From Phycisphaeraceae bacterium (lineage in GTDB: Bacteria; Planctomycetota; Phycisphaerae; Phycisphaerales; UBA1924): DNA of 64,000 nucleotides. Both the position numbers and the translations under genes were made by a program. The notes below the pieces were generated by a model that searched no databases, was not told the origin of the DNA, and saw only the letters and a list, made by a program, of their open reading frames with translations. Shown in pieces: positions 25,215 to 32,922 of this stretch; the stretch's first letter is position 1, and every line of letters begins with the position of its first letter. The stretch spans positions 1 through 64,000 of the forward strand of contig RECQ01000040.1 in the NCBI GenBank assembly GCA_007693965.1, read 5' to 3'.

Positions 25215-26189
25215 TCAGTTCACCGTGATGCGGGAGCGGGAGGCCACGCTGCCCGAGCTGCGGGGAGAGGATTCGCTGTCATCACGATCGGGGCCGATCT
25301 CGATGGTGGAGGATTCAAGCTCACGGTCGGTGGGGCGCGCCCGCTCAACGTTGCTGGTGGAGGAGGACTCGCGGTCGATCTGCACGCGGGCCCGGTCTTC
25401 GTAGGTGTTGTTGCGATCGCGTCCGGCGAGGGAGGCGAGGCGGGAGTCGAGCTCGGCGTGGCGACGGGCCAGCGTGCCCTTGAACTGGTCAAGACTGGCG
25501 ACGTTGTAGCGGCTGAGCTCGTCGAGGGTCTTCTGGCGCTCACTCATCATGCTGACCATGCGCTCCTTGCGGGCGACGGCGTCGATCTGCCGCTCGAGGT
25601 GGGCGAGCTGGGTCTGGAAGTCGGTCTGCTCGGTTTCGAGCTTGGCGAGCAGGCCGCGGAGCTGCTCCTCATCGGCGCGGAGGCTGGCGAGGTCGCGATC
25701 GTAGTCGTCGGCGCGGGCGGAGAAGTTGCGGGCGGTCTCGCTGATGTCGCGGGCCCGACGGTGGGCTTCATCGAAGCCGTAGGTGCGGTCGTCGAAATTG
25801 ATGTTGACAACGCGATAGGTTCCTTCGGCCCGCAGATCATCAGCGCGGGCGATGAGGTCGTTGAGCTCCTCGAGATCCCGGTGGGCGAGCTCGATGACGC
25901 GAAGGGCGACCGCCCTGTCGCGGCGGGTCTGCGCGAGCTGCTGCTCCACATCAGAGAGATGGGTGCGGACCTCGGCGATGCGGCTGGGGTACTGCGACTC
26001 CAGGCTGCGGAGCTGGGCCCGCATTGCGATGGGGTCCTCGATTCTGTCGTCGATGACCTTGATGACTCTGTCCTTGGTCTGGGTGGCGAGGGCGCCCACG
26101 CGATCCGGGCCGGCGATGACCACCGCCGCGCCGGTGACGAGACCGCCGATCACCCCGATGCGGATGACTGTCTTGACGATGCCGGCCAT
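25215..26189 (-). CDS. Membrane-anchored coiled-coil protein of unknown function
   Basis: The 324-residue protein has one N-terminal membrane segment (about residues 8-27, IRIGVIGGLVTGAAVVIAG). It is followed by about 190 residues of heptad-rich coiled coil (SLESQYPSRIAEVRTHLSDV onwards) and an acidic, Ser/Arg-rich tail. No catalytic motif is seen. The architecture suggests a structural or tethering role at the cell envelope. AAGGG precedes the ATG. The gene is divergent from the sigma factor at 26522. Confidence 0.8.
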   Translation of the reverse strand: MAGIVKTVIRIGVIGGLVTGAAVVIAGPDRVGALATQTKDRVIKVIDDRIEDPIAMRAQLRSLESQYPSRIAEVRTHLSDVEQQLAQTRRDRAVALRVIELAHRDLEELNDLIARADDLRAEGTYRVVNINFDDRTYGFDEAHRRARDISETARNFSARADDYDRDLASLRADEEQLRGLLAKLETEQTDFQTQLAHLERQIDAVARKERMVSMMSERQKTLDELSRYNVASLDQFKGTLARRHAELDSRLASLAGRDRNNTYEDRARVQIDRESSSTSNVERARPTDRELESSTIEIGPDRDDSESSPRSSGSVASRSRITVN

Positions 26190-26521
26190 AGCTTTTCCCT
26201 TTCATCGATCGTCATGCTGCCGGGAGCCGTCCGAACCGTTCGGGGCTCCCCGCACGTCCGACTTCTACGGAATCGCCATGCTGCGATTTCACCGGCAGCG
26301 CTCCACGACTGTCCGAAATCCGGGCGGGCCCGCTTTTCGGACCATGGACAGCGTTCTCATGTCGCAGATTGGTTGAATCGGGACGTGGCGCCGGCCATTG
26401 AGTGGGTATCCTTGCCGTGACGGAACACGGGCGCGAAAGTCGGCAGGCCCTTTCAGGAAGGAGGGGTGAAGGACCGGCTCTGTGGAGGAGCCGCGCCGCC
26501 GCCCCCGCGAAGAGGCACGCC
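26190..26521. other. Divergent intergenic region
   Basis: This 332-bp region separates the leftward coiled-coil gene from the rightward sigma-factor gene and must hold both promoters. No confident -35/-10 pair, sigma-54 element or hairpin with T-run was seen. In-frame sequence upstream of 26522 is Arg/Gly-rich and does not look coding. Confidence 0.5.
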
Positions 26522-27274
26522 ATGCTCAATACGCTGACAACCAGCTTCGTCGCGCGCCTCCGGGCTCGCGATGAAACCGCCTGGTACGAACTGTGGGAAA
26601 CATTCGGTCCCGTGCTGCGGGCCCAGCTCACCAAGTGGGGCCGGGGACGCGTCGGCTCCGAGACGGTTCGCGATCTTTCCCAGGAGACGCTCGCCGCACT
26701 TTCCGACTCGATTGATCACTACGACCCTTCCCGCGGCGCCCGCTTTTCGACGTGGCTGCTGGCCATCGCCAAGCACGTGCTGGGAGACGAGATGGACCGG
26801 CGGATGGCGCTCAAGCGGGGCGGCGGGCGGCGCAACGTGGGGCTGGACGAGACCTGGATGCGTCCCGGCGATGGCCCCTCCCCCGACGCTGATTACGAGG
26901 CGGCCATCTTCCGTGCCAAGGTCGAGGCGGCGATCAGGATGACGGAGAAGGAGTGCGATTTCGTCGACTTCTCGATCTACCAGATGCGCGTCCTGGATGG
27001 CGTGCCCGGAAAGGACGTAGCGACGAGCCTGGGCATGAGCGAGCCCACCGTGAGCCGCCGGCTCACCAAGGTCCGCTCACTGATGCGGGCGCGCCTGACG
27101 GAAGTCATCCGGCTGTACAGCTTCACGGAGGAGGAGGCGGCCGAGGCCGAGCGAAACGGACTGGCCCTGAATCCCACAAAAGCGGACGACGCCCTGTTCG
27201 ACGAGGCGATCGCGGAGATCTACCACAAGCAGCAGGAGCTGCGACGCGAGGACGAGGCAAACGCACTCGGCTGA
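26522..27274 (+). CDS. ECF-like RNA polymerase sigma factor
   Basis: The 250-residue protein has sigma region 2 (SFVARLRARDETAWYELWETF, VRDLSQETLAALSDSI, GARFSTWLLAIAKHVL) and a region-4 HTH (GKDVATSLGMSEPTVSRRL). An extra C-terminal 45-residue helical tail rich in Glu (FTEEEAAEAERNG) is unusual for ECF factors and could be a regulatory contact. The start at 26522 is chosen because the sigma fold begins there. The membrane Ser/Thr kinase gene follows 47 bp downstream on the same strand, suggesting phosphorylation control in place of a classical anti-sigma factor; this is an inference. Confidence 0.88.
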   Translation: MLNTLTTSFVARLRARDETAWYELWETFGPVLRAQLTKWGRGRVGSETVRDLSQETLAALSDSIDHYDPSRGARFSTWLLAIAKHVLGDEMDRRMALKRGGGRRNVGLDETWMRPGDGPSPDADYEAAIFRAKVEAAIRMTEKECDFVDFSIYQMRVLDGVPGKDVATSLGMSEPTVSRRLTKVRSLMRARLTEVIRLYSFTEEEAAEAERNGLALNPTKADDALFDEAIAEIYHKQQELRREDEANALG

Positions 27275-27321
27275 GCTGATCCGGACGGAGCGGCGGGCGA
27301 CCGAGCCCGAGAGGAACCATC

Positions 27322-29742
27322 ATGAACATCATCGGAGGCTTGCTGCTCTCGATTCTCGCGGTCGTCGTCGCCGTCATGGCGGTGATCTACATCATCGTGC
27401 CCGTCTTTCGCGCCATCGGCTGGATCATCCGTCAGGTCTACAACTTCATCACCGGCGTGATCGGCGATCTGCTGCGCATCATCGGGTCGGTCGTCACGCT
27501 GCTCTTCTTCATTCCGCTCGTGGTTCTCAACGTGATCATCGGGCGCTGGTCGGCGGCGGCGCACTTCGGCGCCGCCATTCAGCAGGAGGTGGTGAGCGTC
27601 GGTCGATGCTTTTACCGCGTTCTCATCGGTCATCCCGCGCGGCTCTTCGGGCTGACGGCGCTGACGGAGGGCCTGGAGAAGCGTCTCCCCGAGGCGATGG
27701 CCAAGGCCCCCACTTCCGACAAGCCCTCGAAGCGCACCGGCGTTTTCGAGGGCTACCAGATTGTCGGCTCGCTTCGCGGCGGCGGATCTGGCGCCAAGAT
27801 CTACATCGCCGAGCCGGACGCCACCAAGCGGGCCATCTTCGCGCGTTCCGGGGTGACGGATGTCGATCAGGTCGTCATCAAGTCGTTCAGTCTGCGCGAC
27901 GGATCGAGCCTGCCGCAGATCATCCGTGAGAGCCGGGCGCTGGAGGCCGCGAAGGAGATCGGCCTGGTGCTCGAACACTCGATGGACGAGCACCGCTTTC
28001 ATTACGTCATGCCGTATGTCCCGGGCGACAGCCTGGGCGTGGTGACGCACCGGCTGCACGACGCCTCGGGCTCCGAAGGTCTGAACGACAAGGCGCTGCG
28101 AGAGGGCGTCGGCTACGTCGCCGACCTTGTGCGGACGCTCGATCGATACCACCGGGGCGGTCTTTGGCACAAGGACGTGAAGCCGGACAACATCATCGTC
28201 TCAGGCGGACAGGCCCACCTGGTCGATCTCGGGCTCGTGACGCCTCTGCGCTCGGCGATGACGCTGACGACGCATGGCACCGAGTATTTCCGCGACCCCG
28301 AGCTGGTGCGGATGGCGCTCAAGGGCGTGAAGGTGCACGAGGTGGATGGCGGTCGGTTCGATGTGTACGCCGCCGGCGCGGTGCTGTACGCGGTCATCGA
28401 GAACTCCTTCCCGGCTCATGGCGGACTGTCGCAGGTCTCGAAGCGTTGTCCGGAGGCGCTGCGCTGGATCATCCGTCGGGCCATGACCGATTACGACCGG
28501 CGCTACGCCACCGCCGCCGAGTTGCTGGAGGACATGAACTTCGTTCTGGCGGCGACGGATCCTTTCTCGATCAAGCCCAAGGACCTTCCCAGCATGGCCG
28601 GGGGCGCTGCCGAGGTGGCCGATCCTGAGCCTGAGGCGGATCCTTTCGACGACTTCGCGCCAACGCCGCGACCTGCCCCTGCGGCGGCGGGCTCGCCCCG
28701 TCCGCCTCGCGAGGAGGGCGAAGGGTTCGAGGTCGCGGGCGTGGGAGTCGGCGTCGGTTCGCGCGGCCCTTTCGCCCGGGCGGGGCGTTTTTCGGTCGAC
28801 GAGCACGGCGATCCGGTCACTCCCGCGGGCGCCGCGACGCGTGGGCGTCGGGCGCCCCGGCTGCTCGTCACAGACTGGTGGACCGGTCGGTATACGACCG
28901 ATGCGCCGCCTGCGCCTGCGCCGGCGCCTCGCGCCGCGGCTCGGCCGCATCGGCCGGCCGGCAAACGCGCACCGGCGCAGGAGCAACTTCGCAGCGCCCG
29001 CGCCCGTATGGAGGCAGCGCGCGAACGTGCCCAGGTGCGCATGTCGCGCCACAACGAGCGCTACAGCAACAAGCCGAACGTGGGTGTGGCGATCGCGCTC
29101 TTCGTCTTCCTCGGGATGTGCGTGCTCGTCGCCGGCGCCGTGGTGATGAAGGGGCTGAATGAGCCGAGCGGAGCGGTTGCGGCGGGCGAGGGCGACAACG
29201 CCGAGTCGGTCGGCCACTCCGAACGAATCGACATCCGCGTCGGCAACCTTCGCGAGTCGCTTGACGATGTGTCGCGCCGCGTGGCGCAGAAGCTGGCTTC
29301 GGCCGGCGTGCAGTTCGGCGACCTGGGCGTGCAGTGGGAAGAGTTGGCCCAGACATCCGAGGGGGCCGTTCCCTCACCGACCGGCCGGTGGCTGGTGCTC
29401 AACGATGTCCGAGATCGGGCCGACGAGGAGACGATGGCCCGGATCGCCTTCGGCGCCCAGATGCTGGAGTCCTTCGGCTTCGATCTCGTCGGGATTGGAG
29501 AGGATCCGGAAGACATCGAGCTCAGCGCCATGGCCCGCAAGACGATCGGCCAGGGGCGTCCGGACAGCGCGGAGACCACGGGCCGCATCACCACGTGGCT
29601 GGAGAGCCGCGAGGGCGACCTGGGCGGCCTGATCTGGCTTTTCTGGTCGCTGGACGGTGAGAGCGTCGCCTACGAGGCTCTCTCGACGAGCCAGGAGCAG
29701 CGAGAGCTGGCCGGACGCCTGCTCGGCGTCGTGCTCCAATAA
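27322..29742 (+). CDS. Membrane Ser/Thr protein kinase with N-terminal multi-helix anchor
   Basis: The 806-residue protein starts with membrane helices at about 5-30 and 42-75. The kinase domain (about 143-415) shows the Gly-rich loop RGGGSG (152-157), Lys187 in VVIKSF, the catalytic loop WHKDVKPDN (283-290) and a DLG in place of DFG (302-304). A Pro/Ala-rich linker (about 425-560) leads to a third membrane helix (about 589-612) and a C-terminal outer domain of about 190 residues with no known motif. HKD for HRD and DLG for DFG are tolerated variants, so activity is likely. It is probably co-transcribed with the sigma factor. Confidence 0.92.
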   Translation: MNIIGGLLLSILAVVVAVMAVIYIIVPVFRAIGWIIRQVYNFITGVIGDLLRIIGSVVTLLFFIPLVVLNVIIGRWSAAAHFGAAIQQEVVSVGRCFYRVLIGHPARLFGLTALTEGLEKRLPEAMAKAPTSDKPSKRTGVFEGYQIVGSLRGGGSGAKIYIAEPDATKRAIFARSGVTDVDQVVIKSFSLRDGSSLPQIIRESRALEAAKEIGLVLEHSMDEHRFHYVMPYVPGDSLGVVTHRLHDASGSEGLNDKALREGVGYVADLVRTLDRYHRGGLWHKDVKPDNIIVSGGQAHLVDLGLVTPLRSAMTLTTHGTEYFRDPELVRMALKGVKVHEVDGGRFDVYAAGAVLYAVIENSFPAHGGLSQVSKRCPEALRWIIRRAMTDYDRRYATAAELLEDMNFVLAATDPFSIKPKDLPSMAGGAAEVADPEPEADPFDDFAPTPRPAPAAAGSPRPPREEGEGFEVAGVGVGVGSRGPFARAGRFSVDEHGDPVTPAGAATRGRRAPRLLVTDWWTGRYTTDAPPAPAPAPRAAARPHRPAGKRAPAQEQLRSARARMEAARERAQVRMSRHNERYSNKPNVGVAIALFVFLGMCVLVAGAVVMKGLNEPSGAVAAGEGDNAESVGHSERIDIRVGNLRESLDDVSRRVAQKLASAGVQFGDLGVQWEELAQTSEGAVPSPTGRWLVLNDVRDRADEETMARIAFGAQMLESFGFDLVGIGEDPEDIELSAMARKTIGQGRPDSAETTGRITTWLESREGDLGGLIWLFWSLDGESVAYEALSTSQEQRELAGRLLGVVLQ

Positions 29743-29865
29743 CCCCCTCCCGGCGCGAAGTTTGCACCCGGTGTGCTTGACGCGGGTTGACGGTGGGGTC
29801 TACCCTCCCTCCCCCTGTGGCCACGGGCCGCGGAACTGTTTCGTATCCATCAACTGGGGAGAGAA

Positions 29866-30489
29866 ATGTCTGAAATCAAGGCCACGAATATCACATGGCA
29901 CGAGGGAGACCTGAAGCGCGATGAGCGCTGGAAATCACTCAAGTGCAACGGCGCCACGCTCTGGTTCACCGGGCTCTCCGCCTCGGGCAAGAGCACGATC
30001 GCCTCGGCGCTGGAGCAGGTGCTGGTGACGCAGGGCGTCAACTGCTACCGCCTCGATGGCGACAACGTTCGCCACGGTCTGAACAAGAACCTGGGCTTCA
30101 GCGCTGAAGATCGCGCCGAGAACATCCGACGCATCGGCGAAGTGGCGAAGCTCTTCGCCGACGCGGGCGCGGTGGCGCTCACGAGCTTCATCAGCCCGTA
30201 CCGCGCCGATCGGGACCTGTGCCGCACGTTGCACGCCGATACGAAACTGCCCTTCTACGAGGTGTACGTCGATACGCCGCTGGAAGTGTGCGAACAGCGC
30301 GACCCGAAGGGTCTCTACAAGAAGGCTCGTGCGGGTGAGATCAAGGGATTCACCGGCATCGACGATCCCTACGAGGCGCCGGAGAAGCCTGAGCTCGTTC
30401 TCAAGACCGCGGATCACTCCGTGGAGGAGTGCGTGCAGCAGTGCATCGACTTCCTCGCCAAGCAGGGCGTTGTGTCGGTTCGTCGTTGA
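29866..30489 (+). CDS. cysC: Adenylyl-sulfate (APS) kinase CysC
   Basis: The 207-residue enzyme phosphorylates APS to PAPS. The P-loop is GLSASGKST (residues 36-44), followed by [18 protein letters not shown] and the [13 protein letters not shown] and FISPYRADR segments, all diagnostic for CysC. The C-terminus ([15 protein letters not shown]) is complete. GGGGAG lies upstream of the ATG. It is followed 57 bp later by the PAP phosphatase gene; ATP sulfurylase is at 55519. With five sulfotransferases nearby, its PAPS most likely serves sulfation and not cysteine synthesis. Confidence 0.97.
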   Translation: MSEIKATNITWHEGDLKRDERWKSLKCNGATLWFTGLSASGKSTIASALEQVLVTQGVNCYRLDGDNVRHGLNKNLGFSAEDRAENIRRIGEVAKLFADAGAVALTSFISPYRADRDLCRTLHADTKLPFYEVYVDTPLEVCEQRDPKGLYKKARAGEIKGFTGIDDPYEAPEKPELVLKTADHSVEECVQQCIDFLAKQGVVSVRR

Positions 30490-30546
30490 TCAGCTTTCTC
30501 ACTTTTCTCGGCATTCGACCAACGCAAAGTCGGCACGGAGCACGCG

Positions 30547-31596
30547 ATGCAGCATGAGGTTGACTACGACCACCGGCTTGCGGCGGCGCGAAAGGCGGTC
30601 GCGGACGCATGCGTGGTCTGCAGAAGCGTCCAGCGCGATCTGGAGCAGATCCGAGCCGTCACCAAGGATGATCGCAGCCCCGTCACCGTGGCCGACTGGG
30701 CCAGCCAGGCTGTGATCGTGCGCCGGCTCCGCGAGGAGTTGGGGCATGTGAACATGGTCGCGGAGGAGAAGGCCGATGCGCTGCGTCAGGCCACGAACGC
30801 GACACAACTCGAGCGCGTGCTGGAGGCGGTGCGTCTGGTGTGGCCCGACGCCACCGCCGATGACGTGCTGGACGCCATTGATCACGGGCACGACATGCCC
30901 GAGGGCAAGTCCTCTGAGGCGCCCGGAGCCATCTTCTGGACGCTCGACCCAATTGACGGGACCAAGGGCTTCATGCGTGGCGAGCAGTATGCGATCAGCC
31001 TGGCGTGGATTGAGGCGGGCGAGTCGGTGCTGGGAATTCTCGGCTGCCCGAACCTCTCCGCTGACTTCTCGCACCCTTTCGATCAGCCCGATGCGCACGG
31101 GTGCGTCTATTTCGCCTACAAGGGGACCGGGGTGTGGGAGGCGCCCGCCGACGATCCGGACGCGGCGCCGCTGCACATACGCCGGCTGGAGCCCGCTGAC
31201 GGCGAACCGATTCGGGTGTGCGAATCGGTCGAGACCGGGCACTCGAAACAGGACGACACCGCGCGGATCCTCGAGATTGTGGGGGCGACCGAAGAGCCGA
31301 GCCGGCTGGACAGCCAGGCGAAGTATGCCGTGGTGGCTCGGGGCCAGGCGGATGCGTACCTGCGTATGCCGACCCGAAAGGGGTATGTGGAGCGGATCTG
31401 GGACCACGCCGCCGGGGCCATTATCGCCTCGGAGGCGGGGTGCGCTGTGACAGACATCGCTGGACGCTCCCTCGATTTCGGGCGCGGCCGCGGTCTGGAG
31501 GGGAACAGGGGAATCGTGTGCGCCCCGGCCCGGCCGCATGGGAAAATCATCGGCGCCATCAGGGATCTGGGGCTGGACGCCGAGCCGACGGAGTGA
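30547..31596 (+). CDS. cysQ: 3'(2'),5'-bisphosphate nucleotidase (CysQ/HAL2-like)
   Basis: This 349-residue member of the inositol-monophosphatase fold has the metal-binding motifs EEK (in NMVAEEKAD), DPIDGTKGF and WDHAAGAII. Length and the central insertion match the HAL2/SAL1 type, which hydrolyses PAP, the by-product of sulfotransfer, to AMP. It lies directly downstream of cysC, completing the PAPS cycle. Activity on inositol phosphates cannot be excluded from sequence alone. Confidence 0.93.
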   Translation: MQHEVDYDHRLAAARKAVADACVVCRSVQRDLEQIRAVTKDDRSPVTVADWASQAVIVRRLREELGHVNMVAEEKADALRQATNATQLERVLEAVRLVWPDATADDVLDAIDHGHDMPEGKSSEAPGAIFWTLDPIDGTKGFMRGEQYAISLAWIEAGESVLGILGCPNLSADFSHPFDQPDAHGCVYFAYKGTGVWEAPADDPDAAPLHIRRLEPADGEPIRVCESVETGHSKQDDTARILEIVGATEEPSRLDSQAKYAVVARGQADAYLRMPTRKGYVERIWDHAAGAIIASEAGCAVTDIAGRSLDFGRGRGLEGNRGIVCAPARPHGKIIGAIRDLGLDAEPTE

Positions 31597-31920
31597 CTTC
31601 TGTGTGAAGCCGCTTCCGACGAGACGCGCAATGTCAGCGCGGCGATCTGCGAAATCGCCACCGTACCCGTGGAAAACATTCAAGCTCGCTGAACCCGACG
31701 CGCCGATAATCAGTATTATCATCAAGATCTCTCTCTCCTCCAGCGGGGCGCCGTTCTAGCGATGGCGCCCTGCTTTTCTCATCCAGACCCCCCGCCGCGT
31801 CCCGGCATGCCCTCTGCGAGGCGTTCTGAGCGAACGCAGGAGCTTTCCCCGGGGTTGTTCAGGGTGTTTCGATGAAGGGGTGGAGTGAGTTCGGACACGC
31901 GGGGAAAAAGGAGAGGGCGC
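31597..31920. other. Intergenic region with an AT-rich dyad
   Basis: No gene is seen in this 324-bp stretch. A perfect inverted repeat GATAAT-CAGT-ATTATC lies at 31705-31720 in an otherwise GC-rich setting and could be an operator or promoter element; no partner copy was found nearby. AAGGAG at 31908-31913 is the ribosome-binding site of the next gene. Confidence 0.4.
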
Positions 31921-32922
31921 ATGACCGACGCCGGTGGTGAACCTGTTCAGGGCGGCGCATCGTTGGTGACCGGAGGAGCGGGCTTCATCGGGTCGCACGT
32001 GGTCGAGGCGCTGCTCGATCGCGGTTCGCATGTCGTCGCGCTCGACAACTTCGACCCGTTCTATGACATCGCGATCAAGCGGCGGACGCTGGAGGAGATC
32101 AGCGGTCATCGCCGCGCGGCGAACTTCGAGTTCATCGAGGGGGATATCTGCGACAAGGAGTTGGTCGAGAATCTGTTCAGCGCTCATCGGTTCGAGACGG
32201 TGGTGCACCTCGCCGCCCGAGCCGGCGTGCGTCCGAGCATCCAGCAGCCTGCGCTGTATGCGCAGGTGAACGTCGTGGGCACGACGAATCTTCTCGAAGC
32301 GGCGCGATTGCACGGGTGCAGGCGATTCGCGCTGGCGTCATCCAGCAGCGTGTACGGCAACAACGAGAAGACGCCGTTTTCGGAAGAGGACGATGTCAGC
32401 CGGCCGATCAGTCCATACGCCGCCACGAAGCGCTCTTGTGAACTGATCGCGAATACATACCACCATCTCTACAGCCTTCCGATCGCGTGCCTGCGGTTCT
32501 TCACCGTCTTCGGTCCGAGGCAGCGCCCGGATCTGGCCATTTCGCGTTTCCTGGGGCTGATCGCGTCGGAGCAGAGGATCCCAATGTTCGGCGATGGCTC
32601 CAGCAGCCGCGACTACACCTACATCGATGACATCGTCGCAGGCGTGTTGAGCGCGTGCGACCGGGTGGAGGCGCATGGCTGTCGCATCTGGAATCTCGGC
32701 GGCAGCCGCCCGATCACGCTGGCGGACATGATCGAACAGGTGGCGGCGGTGGTCGGGAAGCGCGCCATTGTTGAGCGGCTGCCCATGCAGGCGGGCGACG
32801 TCAGCCGGACCTGGGCGGACCTGACGCGAAGCGGCCGCGAGCTTGACTACGCCCCGGGCACGCCCTTCACCGAGGGGCTGGAGCGACAGTGGTCGTGGAT
32901 GAAGGGGCGTCGTCCTTCGTAG
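31921..32922 (+). CDS. NAD-dependent nucleotide-sugar epimerase (UDP-glucuronate 4-epimerase-like)
   Basis: The 333-residue extended-SDR enzyme has the NAD site TGGAGFIGSH, the ALDNFDPFYD segment typical of glucuronate epimerases, HLAARAGVRPS, the catalytic YAATKRSCE (YxxxK) and RFFTVFGPRQRPDLA. These fit UDP-GlcA 4-epimerases, which supply UDP-galacturonate, although substrate choice cannot be proven from sequence. AAGGAG seven bases upstream fixes the start at 31921. The 3' end overlaps the convergent gene at 32867 by 56 bp. Confidence 0.9.
   Translation: MTDAGGEPVQGGASLVTGGAGFIGSHVVEALLDRGSHVVALDNFDPFYDIAIKRRTLEEISGHRRAANFEFIEGDICDKELVENLFSAHRFETVVHLAARAGVRPSIQQPALYAQVNVVGTTNLLEAARLHGCRRFALASSSSVYGNNEKTPFSEEDDVSRPISPYAATKRSCELIANTYHHLYSLPIACLRFFTVFGPRQRPDLAISRFLGLIASEQRIPMFGDGSSSRDYTYIDDIVAGVLSACDRVEAHGCRIWNLGGSRPITLADMIEQVAAVVGKRAIVERLPMQAGDVSRTWADLTRSGRELDYAPGTPFTEGLERQWSWMKGRRPS

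Noticed and set aside
29777-29806. Sigma-70 promoter for cysC (TTGACG, 18-bp gap, TACCCT)
   Set aside because: The -10 hexamer is poor and the region is GC-rich; not strong enough to list as a feature.
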